Part shown: positions 9,021-17,999 of the stretch, piece by piece
Layout: each line of letters opens with the position of its first letter
Position numbering within the stretch: the first letter of the stretch is position 1
NCBI RefSeq assembly: GCF_003633685.1
Contig: NZ_RBKT01000001.1
Coordinates: forward strand, 186,001 to 250,000
DNA: 64,000 nt
Direction: 5' to 3'
Origin: Micromonospora pisi
GTDB lineage: Bacteria; Actinomycetota; Actinomycetes; Mycobacteriales; Micromonosporaceae
Notes under the pieces: generated by a model
Told to the model about the DNA's origin: nothing
Seen by the model: only the letters and a program-made list of their open reading frames with translations
Databases searched by the model: none
Translations under genes and position numbers: made by a program

Positions 9021-10061
9021 TCAGAGCGCGGAGGCCAATGCCGTGACGACGTCCCGGGCCGGGCCGGCGGGCGCCCGCCGGTAACCGGTGCCGGCCCAGA
9101 GATGGGCGCGGTCGGTGTCCCCGGCCGCCACAGCGGCCGCCCGGAGGGGACGGGTCAGGTGATGCACCGCCGGGTAGCCCAACGGGGCACCGGCCTGGTG
9201 ACGGTCGACGAACCCGTTGCGCAGCGCCCGGGCCGGGCGCCCGGTGAAGGCGTGGGTCATCACGGTCTCGGTGAACGCCGGGTCGACGAGCGCGTCCTTG
9301 TGCGGCTGACTCGCCCCACTCTCGTCCGTACGCAGGAGCAGGGTCCCGACCATGACGGCGCTCGCTCCCGCGCCGATCAGGTCGCGCACCTGCCGAGCTT
9401 CGGTCACTCCCCCGGCCACCACCACCGGCAGCCCGGTCGCCCGAACGACCTGACCGGTCAGGCGCTCCAGCGTCACCGGCGTCGCCGGCTCCCCCGGCGT
9501 GTGCGTGCCGCTGTGTCCCCCGGCGTCAGCCCCCTGGGCCACGAGGCCGTCGACGCCCTGTTCCCGCGCGGCCCGCGCCTCGGCCTCGTTGGTCACGGTG
9601 ACGAGAACCCGGGAGCCGGCCCGTCGCAGGGCGGACACCACCGCCTTCCCGGGCAGACCGAAGGTGAAGCTCACCACCGGCACGGGGTCCTGGAGCAACA
9701 GGTCGATCTTGTCGTTCCAGTGGTCGTCGTCGACGACCGGGTCGGCGGCGAGTTCGATGCCGTAGGGCCGGGCCTCGGCGGCCAGATCCCGGGCGTAGCG
9801 ACGGAACGCGTCCACGTCGATCGGCACGGCGTTCGGTACGAACACGTTCACCCCGAACGGGATCGCGTGCCGACGGAGCTGGTCCATCTCGGTCCGCATC
9901 GCCTCGGGGGTCTTGTAACCGGCGGCCAGGAAGGCAAAGCCGCCGGCGCTCGTGACGGCCGCCACCAGTGCCGGCACGCCCGGGCCCCCGGCCATCGGCG
10001 CGGCGACGACCGGCAGCTCACTGCCGAGTAGCTCACCCCAGACGCTGGTCATGACGGTCAT
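9021..10061 (-). CDS. Nitronate monooxygenase / 2-nitropropane dioxygenase-like flavoprotein
   Basis: A 346-residue TIM-barrel FMN enzyme. Characteristic blocks are PVVAAPMAGGPGVPALVAAV near the N-terminus, GVNVFVPNA, VSFTFGLP, the QGADAGGHSGTH phosphate/active-site segment, and PVVVAGGVTEARQVRDLIGAGASAVMVGT near the C-terminus. The family oxidises alkyl nitronates; many actinobacterial members have unknown physiological substrates, and some resemble enoyl reductases. The start is uncertain: ATG at 10061 or 10052, both without a strong ribosome site. The 53-residue upstream extension in the same frame has no family similarity. It stands alone, convergent with the TetR gene. Confidence 0.87.
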   Translation of the reverse strand: MTVMTSVWGELLGSELPVVAAPMAGGPGVPALVAAVTSAGGFAFLAAGYKTPEAMRTEMDQLRRHAIPFGVNVFVPNAVPIDVDAFRRYARDLAAEARPYGIELAADPVVDDDHWNDKIDLLLQDPVPVVSFTFGLPGKAVVSALRRAGSRVLVTVTNEAEARAAREQGVDGLVAQGADAGGHSGTHTPGEPATPVTLERLTGQVVRATGLPVVVAGGVTEARQVRDLIGAGASAVMVGTLLLRTDESGASQPHKDALVDPAFTETVMTHAFTGRPARALRNGFVDRHQAGAPLGYPAVHHLTRPLRAAAVAAGDTDRAHLWAGTGYRRAPAGPARDVVTALASAL

Positions 10062-10229
10062 TCTGCCGTGACCCCGGGAGCCGGATCCGGCGCGGGTCCC
10101 CGGCCCACCAGTGTCCGCCCGAGAAGGACGCCATCGGTTCCAACTACCCGGGACGACAAGATCCGTCCAGATCAGTGTTTTGAATGTCGACAATGGTCCC
10201 GAAATACACGACAAAGCCACGCTTGAATA

Positions 10230-10246
10230 TTGACAGAATTCTGCAA
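10230..10246. promoter_or_regulatory. AT-rich imperfect palindrome upstream of the beta-helix gene
   Basis: TTGACAGAATTCTGCAA contains a perfect 10-bp core, CAGAATTCTG, flanked by TTG and CAA with one bulged base. Its first six bases match a -35 TTGACA, although no good -10 follows at the normal distance. It lies 128 bases before the secreted glycan-active gene at 10374 and may be its operator. Confidence 0.35.
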
Positions 10247-10373
10247 TAACATGACCGAGTCTAGCTCTGTTTCGAGCCTGTGAACTCAGCGTGACGATCC
10301 TGAAGCGACACGGGGGACGCTCCGCCTTCGAGCGTCAGCACACGTCACCGTCCCGAGAGAAACGAGTCATTCG

Positions 10374-12434
10374 ATGTCACGGAGCATCATCGAAGTCACG
10401 GCGAGGCGGGCCACGCGTCCGGCACGCTGGGCCGCCGCGGGGACCGCGTTGGCCCTCACCCTCCTCGTCGCCGGGGGCGCCGGCACGGCGTACGCCGCCA
10501 CGAAGACCCAGCACGGCCCGGCCCCGGTGGTGACCCGCGCCGGCCTCGACCCTTCGCTCGTCACCGGCCGTGGGGCGGCCGTCGACTTCCTGGAGCAGGA
10601 GGCGGAGAACGCGCGGACGAACGGGACGGTGATCGGGCCGGACCGGGCGGCGTACACGCTGCCGTCCGAGGCGTCCGGCCGCCGGGCGGTCAAGCTGACC
10701 CCGGGGCAGTACGTCGAGTTCACGCTCCCCAGGACGGCGAACGCGATCACCGTCCGCTACAGCATCCCGGACGCGCCGAATGGCGGCGGCATCACCGCCC
10801 CGCTCCACGTCACGGTCAACGGCGGGTCGAAGAAAACCATGACCCTCACCTCGCAGTACGCCTGGCTGTACAACCAGTACCCGTTCACCAACGACCCCAA
10901 CGCCGACCTGCTGCACCCCGACTGGTGGATCACCGAGTGCGCCTGCGTACCGGCGGCGACCACGCCGGCCCCGACGATCAGCAAGCCGTTCCGCCCCATG
11001 CACTTCTACGACGAGCAGCGCCTCCTGCTCGGTCAGACCTACCGGGCCGGTGACCGGGTACGGCTGAGCGTCCCGCCGGGCAGCAACGCCGCGTGGACCG
11101 TCATCGACCTGCTCGACTCGCAGCTCGTGGCCCCGCCTCGGGTACGGCTGATCGCGGCGAACGTCCTGGCGTTCGGCGCGGATCCCACCGGCCGCCGCGA
11201 CTCCGCCGCCGCGTTCGACAAGGCGATCGCCTTCGCCAAGCTCACCCACCTCAAGGTCTACGTCCCGCCGGGGACCTACCAGGTGAACCGCCACATCATC
11301 GTGGACGACGTGACGATCGAGGGCGCCGGCAACTGGTACACGATCATCAAGGGCCGGGAGGTAGCCCTCGACCCACCGGCTCCGGACGGGTCGGTGCACA
11401 CCGGCGTCGGTTTCTACGGCAGGGACGCCTCGGCCGGTGGCAGCGACAACGTCCACCTCTCCGGCTTCGCGATCGAGGGTGACGTACGCGAGCGGATCGA
11501 CACCGACCAGGTGAACGGCATCGGCGGCGCGATGAGCAACTCGACCATCGACGGCCTGCACATCCGCCACACCAAGGTCGGCCTCTGGTTCGACGGGCCG
11601 ATGACCAACGTCCGGGTGACGAACAACGTCATCGTCGACCAGATCGCGGACGCGCTCAACTTCCACATCGGCGTCACGAACTCGGTGGTCTCGAACAACT
11701 TCGTCCGCAACACCGGTGACGACGGCCTCGCCATGTGGTCCGAGACGACCTCGAACGCCAACAACACGTTCGACCACAACACCGTGCAGACGCCGACGCT
11801 CGCGAACGGCATCGCGATCTACGGTGGCAGGGACAACACCGTCTCGAACAACCTCGTCGCCGACCCGATCCGCGAGGGCAGCGGCATCCACGCCGGGTCC
11901 CGTTTCGGTGCCGAGGCGTTCACCGGACATCTGCGGATCACGAACAACACCGTGGTCCGAGCCGGCACGTACGAGCTGAACTGGAACATCGGCCTGGGCG
12001 CCATCTGGATCTACGCCCTGGACAAGAGCATCGAGGCGGACATCCAGGTGGTCGGGGACCACTACCTCGACAGCACGTACAACGCGATCATGATGGTCAG
12101 CGAGTGGTCCGTGAAGGACCTCTACTCGATCAGCGGCGTCCGCTTCAAGGACATCCGCGTCGACGGTACGGGCACCTCGGTGCTGAGCGCCCGGGTGGCC
12201 GGCTCCGCCTCCTTCGAGAACGTCGACGCCCGCAACATCGGCGCGGTCGGCATCAACAACTGCGGGTCGTTCCACTTCACGCCGGCCGGCTCGGAGTTCT
12301 CCGTGACCGATCTCGGCGGCAATGACGGCGGCGGCACCACCGGCCCCTGGCTCGCCGCGTGGGAGTTGCCGAACACGATCACCTGCGACGACCGGCCCCC
12401 GGTCGTCGTACCGCCGGCACCGGCGCCGTGGTGA
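10374..12434 (+). CDS. Secreted alpha-1,3-glucanase-like (GH87/mycodextranase type) beta-helix protein
   Basis: A 686-residue exported protein. A signal peptide covers about residues 1-41 (core ALALTLLVAGGAG, cleavage AYA-A). Residues of about 65-240 look like a CBM35/CBM6-type module, beginning FLEQEAENA. The rest is a right-handed parallel beta-helix with the PDSAAAFDKAI-like entry FGADPTGRRDSAAAF and many N-rich rungs such as VTNNVIVDQIADALNFHIG and NNTFDHNTV. This order matches mycodextranases/alpha-1,3-glucanases, which attack fungal-wall or bacterial alpha-glucan. A pectate-lyase-like epimerase cannot be excluded. The ATG at 10374 has a GAGAGAAACGAG tract upstream. The xylanase and esterase nearby make a polysaccharide-degradation role likely. 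Confidence 0.7.
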   Translation: MSRSIIEVTARRATRPARWAAAGTALALTLLVAGGAGTAYAATKTQHGPAPVVTRAGLDPSLVTGRGAAVDFLEQEAENARTNGTVIGPDRAAYTLPSEASGRRAVKLTPGQYVEFTLPRTANAITVRYSIPDAPNGGGITAPLHVTVNGGSKKTMTLTSQYAWLYNQYPFTNDPNADLLHPDWWITECACVPAATTPAPTISKPFRPMHFYDEQRLLLGQTYRAGDRVRLSVPPGSNAAWTVIDLLDSQLVAPPRVRLIAANVLAFGADPTGRRDSAAAFDKAIAFAKLTHLKVYVPPGTYQVNRHIIVDDVTIEGAGNWYTIIKGREVALDPPAPDGSVHTGVGFYGRDASAGGSDNVHLSGFAIEGDVRERIDTDQVNGIGGAMSNSTIDGLHIRHTKVGLWFDGPMTNVRVTNNVIVDQIADALNFHIGVTNSVVSNNFVRNTGDDGLAMWSETTSNANNTFDHNTVQTPTLANGIAIYGGRDNTVSNNLVADPIREGSGIHAGSRFGAEAFTGHLRITNNTVVRAGTYELNWNIGLGAIWIYALDKSIEADIQVVGDHYLDSTYNAIMMVSEWSVKDLYSISGVRFKDIRVDGTGTSVLSARVAGSASFENVDARNIGAVGINNCGSFHFTPAGSEFSVTDLGGNDGGGTTGPWLAAWELPNTITCDDRPPVVVPPAPAPW

Positions 12435-12476
12435 CCCCTGGGACGCCGAGGCGTTGATTCGCCCGCACGACGACGG

Positions 12477-12534
12477 CGGAGGCCGGGCCCTACCGAACCG
12501 CGAACTCGCGGAGACGGCAGTGGTCCGGCCTCCG
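12477..12534. terminator. Nested inverted repeat between convergent genes
   Basis: CGGAGGCCGG (12477-12486) pairs with CCGGCCTCCG (12525-12534); inside lies a second small hairpin, CCGCG-AACT-CGCGG. The element sits between the convergent beta-helix and SGNH genes. It may act as a terminator, although there is no T run. Confidence 0.4.
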
Positions 12535-12578
12535 GCCGTATCAACACCTGGTCAGGCCGAGGAGTCCGATCCGGACAA

Positions 12579-13805
12579 CTACTGGAAACCGAAATGGGAC
12601 GGCAGCGGCTCCCGATCGAACAGCCGCAGCGGTACCGCGTCCGCCAACGCCCGGTAACCGGTCGGACTCAGGTGCAGGTGGTCCCCGTCGTCGTACGCGC
12701 CCACCAGCCGGCGCGGGTCGCCGGGATCACGGACCACCCGGTCGAAGTCGAGGAGATCGTCGAACCGGCCGCTGGTGCGGATCCAGTCGTTGACCCGCTG
12801 GCGGGCCCGCTCGCGCAGACCGGCCGGGTCGTCGTAGGCGCCGTTGCCGCCGAACGGCAGGAGTGTCGCGCCGTAGACCCGGATGCCGTGCGCGTGGGCC
12901 CGGACGACAAGCTGGTCGTACGCGGTGACGAGGTCGTCGGCCACCCGCCTCTGCGCCGCCTCGGTTGCCTCGGCGGTGCCGATGTCGTTGACGCCCTCGA
13001 ACACGACCAGCCGCCGGACCCCGCTCTGTGCCAGTACGTCGCGATCGAGCCGGGCCAGGGCACTGGGGCCGAGCCCGTCGGTGAGGACCCGGTTACCTCC
13101 GGCGGCCTGGTTCAGGATCGCCACCCCGCGACCGCCGGGGTGGGATCCGAGCCGGCGCAGCAACTGGTCGGGCCAGCGGTTGTTCGTGTTCGTGGTGGAA
13201 CCCCGGCCGTCGGTGAGGGAGTCACCCAGCAGCACAGCCGCCGAGGTGCCGTCGCCGGACCACACCTCGACGCCGCTGAGCAGGTACCAGTGGTCCGTCG
13301 GCGTGGCCGCCGGCAGTTCGGCGGCGGTGACGTGGTTGCCGGCGAGGAGGTACGAGGTGGTTCTGGAGCCGGGATGTGAGGTGACCTCGTTCGTCGCCTG
13401 GCCCTCGGCCAGGTAGACGGTGATGGTGAGGTTCGTCAGTGGTGCGAGGTCGAAGCTCAGCGGGTCGGAGACGACCTGTGCCCCGACCGGTACCACCATG
13501 GACGGCTGACCGGAGAACGTCACCGATCGGGACGTCGCCGCCTGGATCCCGCTGACACCCGCTCGCCCACCGGTCGGTAGTGCGACCGAGACGGCGGTGA
13601 TCGGCAGCGCGGCCCCGCCGAAGGCGTTGGAGAGGCGTACCCGCAGGTGGCGCCCGCCGACCGAGACGAACACGGTCTGCCGCAGAGTGGTGTCGACGAA
13701 GACCGCGTCGTCCCCGGTGAACGGCGCGGGCGGCAGGTTCTCCGGTTCCGTCAACTGCGGCATCGATACCCAGGTGTGCACCCAGTGGCCGGTCATGCTC
13801 GGCAC
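12579..13805 (-). CDS. SGNH/GDSL-family hydrolase (probable esterase)
   Basis: A 408-residue hydrolase. Residues of about 1-185 form a beta-rich N-terminal domain. The SGNH catalytic domain follows, with block I LLGDSLTDGRG (nucleophile serine), a block II Gly in NQAAGGNR, block III FEGVNDIG and block V DGDHLHLSPTGY (Asp/His). The family deacylates many esters, including xylan and other polysaccharide acetyl groups. There is no obvious signal peptide. The start is a GTG at 13805 or an ATG at 13796, neither with a strong ribosome site. It lies 51 bases downstream of the GH10 xylanase on the same strand, so co-transcription and a role in debranching plant polysaccharide are likely. Confidence 0.87.
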   Translation of the reverse strand: MPSMTGHWVHTWVSMPQLTEPENLPPAPFTGDDAVFVDTTLRQTVFVSVGGRHLRVRLSNAFGGAALPITAVSVALPTGGRAGVSGIQAATSRSVTFSGQPSMVVPVGAQVVSDPLSFDLAPLTNLTITVYLAEGQATNEVTSHPGSRTTSYLLAGNHVTAAELPAATPTDHWYLLSGVEVWSGDGTSAAVLLGDSLTDGRGSTTNTNNRWPDQLLRRLGSHPGGRGVAILNQAAGGNRVLTDGLGPSALARLDRDVLAQSGVRRLVVFEGVNDIGTAEATEAAQRRVADDLVTAYDQLVVRAHAHGIRVYGATLLPFGGNGAYDDPAGLRERARQRVNDWIRTSGRFDDLLDFDRVVRDPGDPRRLVGAYDDGDHLHLSPTGYRALADAVPLRLFDREPLPSHFGFQ

Positions 13806-13856
13806 CCCGGTCGCCCCGGTGCGGGAGGCCAGCCCTTCCGCACCGGGGCTCGGGGT

Positions 13857-15578
<1,722 letters not shown>

Positions 15579-15743
15579 TCAATGGCGGGACGCCGACGAC
15601 CACCGAGGGACCGGTGCGTGACCCGACACGACGTCCCCCCTGCAAGCGGCCACGCGTGGCCACGGGTAACGACCACGGCCGACGACCTGGTGTCGGGTGT
15701 CACCACACATCCGGCCCAGCCAGAAGGCTCGCCCTTCCGGGGC

Positions 15744-15755
15744 GTTACCGGTAAC
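15744..15755. promoter_or_regulatory. Palindrome GTTACCGGTAAC
   Basis: A perfect 12-bp palindrome with a central CG, another LacI/GntR-like operator shape, 454 bases upstream of the xylanase start. The binding protein is unknown. Confidence 0.45.
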
Positions 15756-15860
15756 TTCCGGCATCGATCGTCCGAGCCCGGCACCCGCGACCGGCACGTC
15801 CCGGGAGACCCGTTCCAACGGCTGCCGGATCGTGGTCAACGCGGGGTCGGTCTCGCCATA

Positions 15861-15876
15861 CTGTGAGCGCTCACAG
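15861..15876. promoter_or_regulatory. LacI-type operator CTGTGAGCGCTCACAG
   Basis: A perfect 16-bp palindrome that differs from the 4001-4016 operator at only one position per half-site. It lies 571 bases upstream of the xylanase and 121 bases upstream of the small gene at 15997, so either could be the target. The divergent placement would suit both. Confidence 0.7.
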
Positions 15877-15996
15877 GAGCCAGCCCTTCCTTGACGTACG
15901 ACCTCGCCCCGACCAGACCGTCGCGCCGGACCAGAGTGACTCACCGATCCCCCTCCCACCTGCCCACAGCCTCTGACCTGGGGATACGGTCTGGTC

Positions 15997-16200
15997 ATGG
16001 AAATCGCCGCCATTCTGCGCGGTGGCCCCGGGGACAGTCAGTCCGTGGTGGCCACCGGACGCCAGGTGGTCTGGCGATCATGCCTCTACGAGATGACGTC
16101 CGATCGGGTCATGCGCGGCGGCGGCGAAGGACGGGTGTACGAGCACCGCCCGGACTGCTGCGAACCGTTCGGGCGGGGCGCGGAGGACAGGTGCGAGTGA
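15997..16200 (+). CDS. Small protein of unknown function
   Basis: A possible 67-residue protein with a CCEPFGRGAEDRC cysteine cluster at the C-terminus. I do not recognise it. Support comes from the TACGGT -10-like box at 15985-15990, six bases before the ATG, as in other leaderless genes here, and from a GCGC operator 121 bases upstream. A hairpin at 16245-16279 follows. The composition is only moderately gene-like, so it could be a chance frame. Confidence 0.4.
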   Translation: MEIAAILRGGPGDSQSVVATGRQVVWRSCLYEMTSDRVMRGGGEGRVYEHRPDCCEPFGRGAEDRCE

Positions 16201-16244
16201 CCGCCGTCAACCGCCCGGGAAGAACTCGGCGCCCTGGACGTACA

Positions 16245-16279
16245 GGCTCCGGAAGCCGCTCTTGACGGCTCCCGGAGCC
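16245..16279. terminator. Hairpin terminator downstream of ahcY
   Basis: GGCTCCGG (16245-16252) pairs with CCGGAGCC (16272-16279); after a one-base mismatch AGCCG pairs with CGGCT, closing a 7-base loop. It starts about 15 bases after the ahcY stop codon on the minus strand and also lies after the small plus-strand gene. Confidence 0.65.
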
Positions 16280-16293
16280 CGGTCGCCCATGCG

Positions 16294-17754
16294 TCAGTAG
16301 CGGTAGTGGTCGGGCTTGTAGGGGCCCTCGATGTCGAGTCCGAGGTATTCGGCCTGCTTCTTCGTCAGGGTGGTGAGACGTACGCCGAGCGCGTCCAGGT
16401 GCAGCCGGGCGACCTTCTCGTCCAGGTGCTTCGGCAGCGTGTAGACCTCGTTGCGGTACTGGTCGGGCTTGGTGAACAACTCGATCTGGGCCATCGCCTG
16501 GTTGGTGAAGGAGTTGGACATGACGAAGCTCGGGTGGCCGGTGGCGTTACCGAGGTTCATCAGCCGCCCCTCGGAGAGCACGATGACCGAGTGCCCGTCG
16601 GGGAAACGCCACTCGTGCACCTGCGGCTTGATCTCGACCCGCTCGATCCCCGGCACCCGGGCCAGCCCGGCCATGTCGATCTCGGTGTCGAAGTGGCCGA
16701 CGTTGCCGACGATCGCGTTGTGCTTCATCCTCGCCATCTGCTCGGCCATGATGATGTCCGGACCGCCGGTCGTGGTGATGAAGATGTCGCCGGTGGAGAC
16801 GACGTCCTCCAGCTCAACCACCTGGAGGCCCTCCATAGCGGCCTGGAGTGCGCAGATCGGATCGATCTCGGTGACCACCACCCGGGCGCCCTGGCCGCGC
16901 AGTGACTCCACCGCCCCCTTGCCCACGTCGCCGTAGCCGCAGACGACGGCGAGCTTGCCGCCGAGCATCACGTCGGTGGCACGGTTGAGGCCGTCGGCGA
17001 GCGAGTGCCGGATCCCGTACTTGTTGTCGAACTTGCTCTTGGTCACCGAGTCGTTGACGTTGATGGCAGGGAAGAGCAGCTTGCCCTCACGGGCGAACCG
17101 GTAGAGGCGGTTGACGCCGGCGGTGGTCTCCTCCGTGACGCCCCGCAACTGCTCGGCGATCCGGGTGAAGCGCTGGCCGTCGGCGGCGAGGCTCTCGGCG
17201 AGCGTACGCAGGATGATCTGGTATTCCTCGTGGTCGTCCTCGTCCGGCTGCGGTACGGCACCGGCCTTCTCGTACTCCACGCCCTTGTGTACGAGCAGCG
17301 TGGCGTCGCCACCGTCGTCGACGATCATGTTGGGGCCCTGGCCGTCGCCGAAGTCGAACAGGCGCATGGTGCACCACCAGTACTCCTCCAGCGTCTCGCC
17401 CTTCCAGGCGAACACCGGCGTACCGCTGGGCCGCTCGACCGTGCCGTTCGGGCCGACGACGACCGCCGCGGCGGCCTCGTCCTGGGTGGAGAAGATGTTG
17501 CACGAGACCCAGCGGACCTGGGCGCCGAGCGCGACCAGGGTCTCGATCAGCACCGCGGTCTGGACCGTCATGTGCAGGGACCCCGCGACCCGTGCGCCAC
17601 GCAGGGGTTGGGCGTCGGCGAACTCCCGCCGGATCGCCATCAGGCCCGGCATCTCGTGTTCGGCCAGGCGCATCTGGTGCCGTCCCGCCGCGGCGAGCGA
17701 CAGGTCCGCGACCGCGAAGTCGACGCCGTTGATCTCTTGCAGTCGTGCGTTCAT
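16294..17754 (-). CDS. ahcY: Adenosylhomocysteinase (S-adenosylhomocysteine hydrolase)
   Basis: A 486-residue cytosolic NAD-dependent enzyme that splits S-adenosylhomocysteine into adenosine and homocysteine, closing the activated methyl cycle and relieving product inhibition of methyltransferases. Diagnostic segments include [27 protein letters not shown], the NAD loop [22 protein letters not shown], the catalytic-region [11 protein letters not shown] and the C-terminal KPDHYRY typical of the family. Length is normal for the bacterial form with its approximately 40-residue insertion. The ATG at 17754 has GAGGAA upstream. It is monocistronic, with a hairpin terminator after it. The 245-base leader carries an SAH-riboswitch-like RNA and an intrinsic terminator, so expression is probably induced by its own substrate. 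Confidence 0.98.
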   Translation of the reverse strand: MNARLQEINGVDFAVADLSLAAAGRHQMRLAEHEMPGLMAIRREFADAQPLRGARVAGSLHMTVQTAVLIETLVALGAQVRWVSCNIFSTQDEAAAAVVVGPNGTVERPSGTPVFAWKGETLEEYWWCTMRLFDFGDGQGPNMIVDDGGDATLLVHKGVEYEKAGAVPQPDEDDHEEYQIILRTLAESLAADGQRFTRIAEQLRGVTEETTAGVNRLYRFAREGKLLFPAINVNDSVTKSKFDNKYGIRHSLADGLNRATDVMLGGKLAVVCGYGDVGKGAVESLRGQGARVVVTEIDPICALQAAMEGLQVVELEDVVSTGDIFITTTGGPDIIMAEQMARMKHNAIVGNVGHFDTEIDMAGLARVPGIERVEIKPQVHEWRFPDGHSVIVLSEGRLMNLGNATGHPSFVMSNSFTNQAMAQIELFTKPDQYRNEVYTLPKHLDEKVARLHLDALGVRLTTLTKKQAEYLGLDIEGPYKPDHYRY

Positions 17755-17862
17755 GGATTCCTCTTCCGTACTGCCCGGAGTGCATGGGTTCTCGGTCGGG
17801 TGGGATCCGACCGGTACGGCGCCGCGGTGGGTGTGGCCCACGGCGCGGCAGGAGGTGACCTG

Positions 17863-17892
17863 AAAAAGGGCACCTCCTGCTCGGAGGCGCCC
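17863..17892 (-). terminator. Intrinsic terminator in the ahcY leader
   Basis: On the minus strand GGGCGCCUCC (17892-17883) pairs with GGAGGUGCCC (17877-17868) around a GAGCA loop, with one G-U pair, followed by five U. This is a textbook rho-independent terminator, rare in this GC-rich window. It is placed 109 bases before the ahcY start and mutually exclusive with the riboswitch pseudoknot. Confidence 0.88.
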
Positions 17893-17951
17893 TTGTCACT
17901 GGCCGCAGGTCGAGCGTGGCGGATGGGATCCGTCGCAGCGCCTCTCGACCC
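17863..17951 (-). promoter_or_regulatory. SAH riboswitch with overlapping terminator, ahcY leader
   Basis: In the minus-strand RNA, GGUCGAG (17950-17944) pairs with CUCGACC (17914-17908) as P1. Between them lie the conserved core AGGCGCUGCGA and a CGGAU-CCC-AUCCG hairpin (17932-17920). Downstream, GCGCCU (17890-17885) is complementary to AGGCGC (17943-17938), giving the long-range pseudoknot helix of SAH riboswitches. That same GCGCCU strand is the 5' arm of the following terminator. Ligand-bound RNA would hold the strand in the pseudoknot and prevent termination, giving an ON switch. Layout and position before ahcY fit the SAH class; no covariance search was run. Confidence 0.82.
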
Positions 17952-17978
17952 GGGCCGCGCCCCGAGGGACGCACGGGA

Positions 17979-17984
17979 AGCATA
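17979..17984 (-). promoter_or_regulatory. Candidate ahcY -10 box
   Basis: TATGCT on the minus strand, about 28 bases before the riboswitch P1 stem. The matching -35 region (about 18002-18007) is weak and lies in the end of the upstream LuxR gene. This would start the leader RNA at about 17972. Confidence 0.4.
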
Positions 17985-17999
17985 GCGCGCACGCCGCGC

